11,579 nucleotides of DNA, taken from contig DFFG01000015.1 of the NCBI GenBank assembly GCA_002368795.1, forward strand, positions 4,669 through 16,247. The letters run 5' to 3'. The notes under the pieces were generated by a model that was not told where the DNA came from, did no database searches, and saw only the letters and a program-made list of their open reading frames with translations. This DNA is from Eubacterium sp. UBA3782 (GTDB taxonomy: Bacteria > Bacillota > Clostridia > Lachnospirales > Lachnospiraceae). Of this stretch, positions 1 through 4,941 are shown in pieces. Within the stretch, counting starts at the first letter, position 1, and each line of letters starts with the position of its first letter. A program made the position numbers and the translations under genes.

Positions 1-411
1 CCGGAAAACCTGATCCAGGCCATTGTAGAGAGCAATCGGACACGGAAGGATTTCATCGCGGACCGGGTTCTGGAGAAGGCAGGCTACTATACAGCTTCCA
101 GCATGTGGAATGCAGAGAAAGAGCGCCCCATCACGATCGGAGTCTTCCGGCTGACCATGAAGAGCAATTCCGACAACTTCCGTCAGAGCTCGATCCAGGG
201 CGTCATGAAGAGGATCAAGGCAAAAGGCGCAGCGGTCATTGTCTATGAGCCCACGCTCCCGGAAGGGTCTACCTTTTTCGGATCCCTGGTGGTCAATGAT
301 ATCGACACCTTTAAGAAACGATCGGATGCGATCATCGCCAACCGGTACGATCCGATCCTGGATGATGTGGAAGAGAAGGTATATACCCGGGACCTGTTCC
401 GGAGAGACTGA
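1..411 (+). CDS. ugd: UDP-glucose 6-dehydrogenase, C-terminal part (5' end outside window)
   Basis: The frame is open from base 1 and ends at TGA 409-411, giving the last 136 residues. The enzyme oxidises UDP-glucose to UDP-glucuronate with two NAD+ in the cytoplasm, supplying an acidic sugar for capsule, exopolysaccharide or teichuronic-type polymers. The visible part is the C-terminal UDP-binding domain of the UDPG/MGDP dehydrogenase family. The stretch GVFRLTMKSNSDNFRQSS corresponds to the family's conserved Lys/Arg loop (FKxxTDDxRxS in other members). It is followed by an alpha/beta segment, VIVYEPTLPEGSTFF, and the NDIDTFKKRSDAIIANR helix, which fits the short (about 390-residue) enzyme class. 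The catalytic Cys and NAD domain lie upstream of the window. No other gene follows closely; the next gene starts 300 bases downstream. A related nucleotide-sugar dehydrogenase is the main alternative. Confidence 0.87.
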   Translation, partial: PENLIQAIVESNRTRKDFIADRVLEKAGYYTASSMWNAEKERPITIGVFRLTMKSNSDNFRQSSIQGVMKRIKAKGAAVIVYEPTLPEGSTFFGSLVVNDIDTFKKRSDAIIANRYDPILDDVEEKVYTRDLFRRD

Positions 412-581
412 ACTGCGAAACCTGATCCCCCGGGACATATCCAGTCAGAATATACCTGATAATCCTGATTCGACAGTATTCGCAAATGCAGGCAGCTGAC
501 GGAAAAGTCTTCCGAATCGCTATACCATACAGTTGATGGCAGAACGCGCAGGAAATATTAGTGAAAATATAGTCAGGCATG

Positions 582-610
582 TTGCCATTGTTCCCCTGAA
601 AAAGTATAAT
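582..610 (+). promoter_or_regulatory. SigA-type promoter for the 712-2145 gene
   Basis: TTGCCA (582-587) and a perfect TATAAT (605-610) are separated by 17 bases, predicting a transcript start near 617. This is the only good promoter between the dehydrogenase stop and the next start codon. The rest of 412-581 shows no gene and only a weak 5-bp hairpin (500-514). Confidence 0.7.
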
Positions 611-630
611 AAAAATATACAAATCATATA

Positions 631-664
631 GAAACGCGGTCTTTACAGTGGCCGCGTTTCTTTT
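631..664 (+). terminator. Hairpin with short T-run, terminator or attenuator in the leader
   Basis: A perfect 9-bp GC-rich stem, GAAACGCGG (631-639) with CCGCGTTTC (652-660), is followed by TTTT (661-664). It could terminate transcription from the dehydrogenase upstream. However, it sits downstream of the 582-610 promoter and upstream of the next start codon, so transcription of the following gene must cross it. Confidence 0.6.
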
Positions 665-711
665 GGATGATTTCATTCAGATGTACCGGCTTTGATCAAG
701 GAGAAGCGGAT

Positions 712-2145
712 ATGGATTTTAATTTGAGAATGACAGGCTTTATGTGGCGAAAATGGACCGCCCTGGTATTGGCAATTGCCCTTACACTGGGTGCGTTTCC
801 TTTTCTGAACTGCCAGACAGCCGCCGCCTGGACCTTAGATGATCCTGAGAATCCTGCGCCTGCTGCGCTTTCGGGAGATCCCTCGACCTCGGATGCTGCG
901 GATATTTCATCGGGCATGAACGTTCCGGCTGATAATCTGCCTGCCGGAGTCTCCCGCTGCTTCCGCTTTATTCCGGATATGGCCGGGGGTTATGTGAAAG
1001 AAAGCACCGGCAGAAAATATGGAGAACTGGGTATATCCGGGGATCCGAGCGTGTCCGGAGAACCGGGTATATCCAGAGATCCCAGCGTGTCCGGCGTTTT
1101 GAGTGTGTCCGGGGATCCGAGCGTGTCCGGGGATCCAAGCATTTCCGGGAATCCGAGCGTGTCCGGCGATCCGAGTGTATCCGGCGATCCCAGCGTATCC
1201 GGCGATCCAAGTGTATCCGGAGATCCGAGCGTGTCGGGAGATCCAAGTGTATCTGGCGATCCGAGCGTGTCCGGCGATCCGAGCGTGTCTGGCGATCCGA
1301 GCATGTCCGGAGATCCGATTGTATTCGAATATCCGAGTGTATCCGGAGATCCGATTATATCCGGATATCCTAGCGTATCCGGAGATCCGGTCAGTTCCGG
1401 CTGGAATCTTGATATTGTACCGGTCATCATAAAGCAGATTACCACAGCAGGCCCTGATGAGAGCAGATCTGGGACGAGGGCACCACTGAAGGAGAAAACA
1501 GACTTTACCGGTGAGGACTCCGACAACACCAATTCCGGAAACGGAAAAATAACATCGACCGGGATCGGCCTGTACGGCGGAACAACGGAGCAGACCTTCA
1601 CGAGCAGCAAAGCATTTAATAAGATCACAGGGACCAGAACGTATACAAAGACCGGAAATGTGAGCAGGGCCCAGTCCTTCAGGCTGAACGCGAAGAGCAC
1701 CAGCGGAAGGGTTACCTACAAGTCCAGCAGCAAGTATGTCACCGTAACGCCTTCAGGGAAGGTAACGATCCGTAAGAATTTCTGCGGCAGGGCAGTCATT
1801 ACGGTTTGTTCTCCCCAGAACGCCTACTACAAAAAGGCTGTTGATATCAGGATCACGGTGAATGTAAAGCCGGCAAAGATGGTCATCAAGTCTGCAAAGA
1901 ACAATGCGGCAAAGAAGATCACTGTCACCTGGAAAAAGCAGACCGGCGCATCCCGGTACCAGGTACAGTACGCGACAAACAGCAAATTCACTGGCGCAAA
2001 GAGCAAGAATTCGACGACCGCAAGTGCAGCATTGACAAAGCTGACAAAGGGCAGGACCTATTACATCCGCATCCGCGCTTACAATAAGACACTCAAGAAA
2101 TACGGCGCGTGGAGTACAGTTAAGAAGGTCAAAGTCAGCAAGTAA
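712..2145 (+). CDS. Secreted protein with SGDPSV hexapeptide repeats, Ig-like and FnIII domains
   Basis: A 477-residue protein. The ATG at 712 is preferred over an in-frame ATG at 667 because AAGGAG (698-703) lies 8 bases before it. Residues 1-39 form a signal peptide: basic WRK, a hydrophobic core, and TAAA before the likely cleavage at W40. Residues 40-108 are low complexity and rich in Pro, Asp and Ser. Residues 109-228 are 20 tandem hexapeptides of consensus SGDPSV. Residues about 297-386 resemble a bacterial Ig-like (BIG2-type) fold (YKSSSKYVTVTPSGKVTI). Residues about 387-477 are a fibronectin type III domain ending in the basic tail KKVKVSK. There is no LPxTG motif or C-terminal membrane segment, so it may be released or held to the wall by the basic tail. 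The layout is stalk plus folded tip, fitting a surface or matrix protein. Its ligand cannot be told from sequence, and no enzymatic domain is visible. Confidence 0.85.
   Translation: MDFNLRMTGFMWRKWTALVLAIALTLGAFPFLNCQTAAAWTLDDPENPAPAALSGDPSTSDAADISSGMNVPADNLPAGVSRCFRFIPDMAGGYVKESTGRKYGELGISGDPSVSGEPGISRDPSVSGVLSVSGDPSVSGDPSISGNPSVSGDPSVSGDPSVSGDPSVSGDPSVSGDPSVSGDPSVSGDPSVSGDPSMSGDPIVFEYPSVSGDPIISGYPSVSGDPVSSGWNLDIVPVIIKQITTAGPDESRSGTRAPLKEKTDFTGEDSDNTNSGNGKITSTGIGLYGGTTEQTFTSSKAFNKITGTRTYTKTGNVSRAQSFRLNAKSTSGRVTYKSSSKYVTVTPSGKVTIRKNFCGRAVITVCSPQNAYYKKAVDIRITVNVKPAKMVIKSAKNNAAKKITVTWKKQTGASRYQVQYATNSKFTGAKSKNSTTASAALTKLTKGRTYYIRIRAYNKTLKKYGAWSTVKKVKVSK
1036..1395 (+). repeat. 20 tandem 18-bp repeats encoding SGDPSV-like hexapeptides
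   Basis: Exactly 20 contiguous in-frame 18-bp units, TCC-GGN-GAT-CCN-AGY-GTN, encode Ser-Gly-Asp-Pro-Ser-Val. The central units (1162-1287) are identical in protein but differ at third codon positions. Edge units are degenerate: SGEPGI, SRDPSV, SGVLSV at the start and SGDPIV, FEYPSV, SGDPII, SGYPSV, SGDPVS at the end. Central homogeneity with degenerate edges is typical of arrays that expand and contract by slippage or unequal crossing over. The unit length keeps the frame when copy number changes. Confidence 0.95.
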
Positions 2146-2191
2146 CACGTTGCAGTTGGCAGATGATCCGTCCTTCTGACCAGAATTCAGC

Positions 2192-2212
2192 ACTGGCAGT
2201 CGGACTGCCGGT
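2192..2212 (+). other. 9-bp hairpin with triloop, function unknown
   Basis: ACTGGCAGT (2192-2200) pairs with ACTGCCGGT (2204-2212) around a CGG loop, with one G-T pair. No T-run follows on either strand, so it is not a standard terminator. It is the first of three strong hairpins in the 277-base gap between the repeat protein and the polymerase-like gene. Confidence 0.6.
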
Positions 2213-2240
2213 CAAGGAAAAACTAAGCAATAACTATTTC

Positions 2241-2275
2241 GGGGCGTTGTATCTCCGCTGGAGATGCAGCGCCTT
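2241..2275 (+). terminator. Long 16-bp hairpin, possible terminator of the repeat-protein gene
   Basis: GGCG-T-TG-T-ATCTCC (2243-2256) pairs with GGAGAT-G-CA-G-CGCC (2260-2273) across a GCT triloop. Two more G-T pairs (2241-2242 with 2274-2275) give 16 pairs with no bulge. The downstream sequence is only modestly T-rich (TTCAGTATTTC), so termination is plausible but not certain. A structured RNA or processing site is the alternative. Confidence 0.45.
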
Positions 2276-2305
2276 CAGTATTTCATTCTGTCCAGTTTGG
2301 CAGTG

Positions 2306-2343
2306 TCTGCAAGGGGGCTTCCTGCAGGGATTCTTCTTGCAGA
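2306..2343 (+). other. 8-bp inverted repeat enclosing a CCTGCAGG palindrome
   Basis: TCTGCAAG (2306-2313) and CTTGCAGA (2336-2343) are perfect inverted repeats, and wobble pairs can lengthen the stem inward. The loop holds the 8-bp palindrome CCTGCAGG (2321-2328). The structure ends 11 bases before the -35 box of the promoter at 2355-2383, so it could be an operator-like DNA site or the end of the upstream transcript. Confidence 0.4.
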
Positions 2344-2354
2344 TGACGGTGATA

Positions 2355-2383
2355 TTTACGTCTGCGGTTTTTCATTGTAAAAT
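2355..2383 (+). promoter_or_regulatory. Probable promoter for the polymerase/hydrolase pair
   Basis: TTTACG (2355-2360) and TAAAAT (2378-2383) lie 17 bases apart, predicting a start near 2390 and a leader of about 33 bases. A second -10-like TATAGT at 2395-2400 has no matching -35 and would leave almost no leader before the ribosome binding site. Confidence 0.5.
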
Positions 2384-2422
2384 AGATAGGCATCTATAGT
2401 ATGATCCACAGGGGAACTTCTG

Positions 2423-4027
2423 ATGGCAGGCAGGAAAAAAGAGAGTAAAAACAGTACAGGTCAGAGTATTCTGCATTTGGCAGCCATGTGGCTGTTCTAT
2501 GTCTCGACAATCGCTGTCCCCTTGTATATGAAAAACGGTTATTTTGGCCTTATCGGTGCGAAGAGCCGCATGTACCTTCTGCTTGCCTGTCCGGCACTTC
2601 TTGCGGCCGGGATCACCATTCTCATTCTGCGATTAAGTGAAAGGCAGCTAAACCATACAGCTGGGAGCAGAAGTACTGATATAAGGAAAACGGTAAAGGA
2701 AAGAGAAAAGGGAAAAGCAGAGGAAAAAGGAAAGGGAAAGGGAAAGGTTAACTGGCCGGCCGTTTTGCTTCTTTCCATTTCTGGCTGGTGGCTTTTTTCT
2801 TCTGCCTTATCGGATGACCCGATGGCTTCTCTTCTTGGAGACGGCGGCTGGGGTGTCGGCTCTTTGGTTATTCTTGCTTTCGTATTGTCTGCCTTTGTGA
2901 TGGCTGCTTATCTGGATTTTATACCAAATCTGCTTCTCCCGGTCATGACTGTCAATGTGGTCATCTTTCTGTTCGCGGCCATTCAGGCTGCAGGAGTCGA
3001 TCTGTTCGGCCTGCATGAGCGGATCGACCCTGCAGAGTACTTCAGTTATATTTCCACGATCGGACAGAAGAACAGTTTTTCCGGATATCTGTGCCTGCTC
3101 CTTCCTCTGTTCTGGGGGTTTTACCTGGCATGCACAGAGCAGCTGACTGAAATCCTTTTTGGAATGCTGTCTGCGCTGGGTATCCTCAGTGTTGTTATCT
3201 GCGAGAGCGACAGCGTCTATGTGGGCAGTGTGTTCTGTCTGATCTTTCTTTTTCCTTTTATCCTGTCTTCCGCGGAGCATACAAAGCGGGCTTCGGTGCT
3301 GCTGATTTTTTATGGTGCGGCTCTGCTGCTGACCAGAAGGGCGCCTTTCTATGCCAGAAAGGCAGCGGCGCTTCGGGACATCTCGGCATTTATGGTTCGG
3401 TCTTTTATGCCTTTTGCAGTGATCCTTGCAGGTGTTCTGATCTGGTTCCTGGCAGACCGGTGGATGGAAGGCTGGACGGAAAAGCAAAGAAGAATACTTC
3501 TCATTCTGGTGGAGGGTGTGCTCCTGGCTGGAGTTGCCGGGGCAGCGATCTATTCCATGATTAACTTCAGTGACAGCTGGGGCAACAGAAGGGGAATGAT
3601 CTGGCGAATGGGATGGGAGCAGTTCTGGAAGCAGCCCATTTTGCGCAGGCTTGTTGGTGTCGGGCCGGATCATCTGCGGAGCTTCTACAGGGAAGTAAGC
3701 ATAATCCGGGAGAATAATGTCCTTTCTGCCCACTGCGAGCCGCTGCAGGTCCTGTTTACCACCGGGATCATCGGGGAGATCCTGTACCTGTTTTTCTGGG
3801 GATCTGTTATCGCATCCTGGTTCCGCAGGAAGTTGTGGAAGGACGGAAGATCTGTATTCTTTGTGCCGCTTATGGGATATCTGGGACAGTCTTTCTTCTG
3901 TACCATGTACCCGGTAACTGGTGTACTGCTCAGTGCAGTCACGGGGCTGTATCTGTCTCAGTGCAGACCGGACAGGGAAGAAGAGCAGAATAAAAAAGAA
4001 AAAGAGAAAGAGACAGGCAGGAAATGA
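2423..4027 (+). CDS. O-antigen ligase/polymerase-like (Wzy/WaaL superfamily) membrane protein
   Basis: A 534-residue polytopic membrane protein. AGGGGA (2410-2415) lies 7 bases before the ATG. About ten or more hydrophobic segments are visible: for example near residues 18-37, 48-70, 111-128, 142-163 and 170-190, pairs around 210-290, 330-345, 355-375, then two or three after 440. The diagnostic region is near the C-terminus: GVGPDH (412-417), then AHCEPLQVLFTTGIIGE (from A436). These match the extracytoplasmic loop of O-antigen ligase/Wzy-C proteins, usually G-x-G-P...H-N-x-x-L-Q...G. Here Cys438 replaces the usual Asn after His437. In Gram-positives such proteins polymerise or transfer lipid-linked polysaccharide repeat units at the outer membrane face. 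Residues about 77-110 form a Lys/Glu/Gly-rich cytoplasmic loop coded by purine-only repeats, and the C-terminus is another charged tail. The stop overlaps the next gene by four bases (ATGA). The exact substrate cannot be inferred. Confidence 0.8.
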   Translation: MAGRKKESKNSTGQSILHLAAMWLFYVSTIAVPLYMKNGYFGLIGAKSRMYLLLACPALLAAGITILILRLSERQLNHTAGSRSTDIRKTVKEREKGKAEEKGKGKGKVNWPAVLLLSISGWWLFSSALSDDPMASLLGDGGWGVGSLVILAFVLSAFVMAAYLDFIPNLLLPVMTVNVVIFLFAAIQAAGVDLFGLHERIDPAEYFSYISTIGQKNSFSGYLCLLLPLFWGFYLACTEQLTEILFGMLSALGILSVVICESDSVYVGSVFCLIFLFPFILSSAEHTKRASVLLIFYGAALLLTRRAPFYARKAAALRDISAFMVRSFMPFAVILAGVLIWFLADRWMEGWTEKQRRILLILVEGVLLAGVAGAAIYSMINFSDSWGNRRGMIWRMGWEQFWKQPILRRLVGVGPDHLRSFYREVSIIRENNVLSAHCEPLQVLFTTGIIGEILYLFFWGSVIASWFRRKLWKDGRSVFFVPLMGYLGQSFFCTMYPVTGVLLSAVTGLYLSQCRPDREEEQNKKEKEKETGRK

Positions 4028-4791
4028 GTGACGGCCAGAAAAAGAAAAACAGAAAAGAGCAGGTTGGCAGGCCGGGAAAGGGCAGGATCGTTGTTTCCCT
4101 CGCTGTGTGCATCTTCCTTCTTTTGGCAGGAGCGTTCCTGGTCTACACAGGCAGCTACTACCGTGCGGATGACAGGACTATGAAAGCACTTGTTACGGAT
4201 GAGACTGCAGAGGTATCCGAGGAGGATTATGGATATTTTTTTGATGGTCCTTCGGAGGATAAGGTGCTGATCTTTTATCCGGGGGCAAAGGTAGAGGATA
4301 AGGCGTATGCGCCTCTCCTCCGAGAGATCGCAGAGAAAGCCATGGATGTCTGTCTTGTGCGTATGCCTTTTCATCTGGCCGTTTTTGGCATCGATAAAGC
4401 CGCGGAAGTTATGGAACAGTACAATTACCCGGAGGTTTATGTGGGCGGTCATTCCCTGGGAGGGGCCATGGCGGCATCTTATGCGGCGGATAACCCCAAA
4501 GATCTGGAGGGAGTGATCCTGTTTGCCGCGTATCCGACGAAGGATATTCCGGATGAACTTTCAGAAATAAGCATCTATGGATCAGAAGATGGTGTACTGA
4601 ACAGTGAGAAATATGAAGAGGGGAAAGAACTTGCTCCTCCCGAGTTCAGTGAGCTTGTCATTGAAGGAGGGAACCATGCGGGATTTGGCAGCTATGGCGA
4701 ACAGGAAGGGGACAACGAGGCCCGGATAACCGCACAAGAGCAGCAGGAGCAGGCGGCGGAATTTATCAGACAGCAGGTGGGAGAAGATTAA
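4024..4791 (+). CDS. Membrane-anchored alpha/beta hydrolase
   Basis: A 255-residue protein whose ATG overlaps the upstream stop as ATGA, so translation is probably coupled to the polymerase-like gene. Residues 1-21 are very basic, about 22-42 are one hydrophobic segment, and the rest is likely outside the membrane. The catalytic triad of an alpha/beta hydrolase (Abhydrolase_5-like) can be placed: Ser144 in the GGHSLGG nucleophile elbow, Asp189 in YGSEDG, and His218 in GGNHAGFG. The oxyanion region is around FYPGAKV. The family contains esterases, lipases and deacylases acting on small esters. Paired with a polysaccharide polymerase, a role in trimming acyl groups from an exported glycan or lipid carrier is attractive but inferred. 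The C-terminal tail is rich in Gln and Glu. A perfect terminator follows about 40 bases downstream. Confidence 0.85.
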   Translation: MSDGQKKKNRKEQVGRPGKGRIVVSLAVCIFLLLAGAFLVYTGSYYRADDRTMKALVTDETAEVSEEDYGYFFDGPSEDKVLIFYPGAKVEDKAYAPLLREIAEKAMDVCLVRMPFHLAVFGIDKAAEVMEQYNYPEVYVGGHSLGGAMAASYAADNPKDLEGVILFAAYPTKDIPDELSEISIYGSEDGVLNSEKYEEGKELAPPEFSELVIEGGNHAGFGSYGEQEGDNEARITAQEQQEQAAEFIRQQVGED

Positions 4792-4828
4792 GGAAAACAG
4801 CCGGTTTCCCACATTTTAATGCAGAAAA

Positions 4829-4877
4829 AGAGGGAGATAAGATATTTCACTTCGGAAATTCTTATCTCCCTTTATTT
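4829..4877. terminator. Bidirectional rho-independent terminator between convergent genes
   Basis: A 12-bp perfect stem, AGGGAGATAAGA (4831-4842) with TCTTATCTCCCT (4860-4871), is extended inward past one bulged T by ATTTC/GAAAT and closed by a 6-base loop. The plus strand continues TTTATTT and the minus strand CTTTTTC. It can therefore end both the hydrolase transcript and the opposing 4942-6786 transcript. Confidence 0.85.
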
Positions 4878-4892
4878 ACCGAATCATTCTCT

Positions 4893-4924
4893 TACACCTG
4901 CATTGTATGATTCGTGCAGGTGTA
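4893..4924. repeat. 10-bp inverted repeat past the end of the minus-strand gene
   Basis: TACACCTGCA (4893-4902) and TGCAGGTGTA (4915-4924) are perfect inverted repeats around a 12-base loop. A second pair, GAATCAT (4881-4887) and ATGATTC (4907-4913), uses the loop, so the two stems are nested across each other. No good T-run follows on either strand. It lies in the 3' region of the minus-strand gene and may stabilise that mRNA end. Confidence 0.55.
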
Positions 4925-4941
4925 TGATTGCACTCCGCAGA

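Noticed and set aside
1036..1395. CRISPR array
   Set aside because: The repeats are 18 bp, contiguous, without spacers and in frame with a secreted protein.
1036..1395. LbH-type hexapeptide (acyltransferase) repeat
   Set aside because: The SGDPSV pattern with Pro in every unit lacks the regular aliphatic position spacing of left-handed beta-helix enzymes, and the protein is secreted.
990..1700. Long minus-strand open frame (236 codons) over the hexapeptide array
   Set aside because: It is the reverse shadow of an 18-bp repeat that keeps several frames open. It has no ribosome binding site, and the plus-strand frame has a signal peptide and recognisable domains.
2163..2399. 78-codon plus-strand frame in the intergenic gap
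   Set aside because: It has no ribosome binding site, runs through three strong hairpins and a promoter, and its protein is without recognisable features.
2807..3733. Minus-strand open frame of 308 codons inside the membrane-protein gene
   Set aside because: The composition (Gln, His, Arg rich, no fold) is typical of the antisense of hydrophobic codons, and no start signals are seen.
2423..4027. Mobile element or transfer origin near the surface genes
   Set aside because: No transposase, integrase, terminal repeats or relaxase is visible anywhere in the window.
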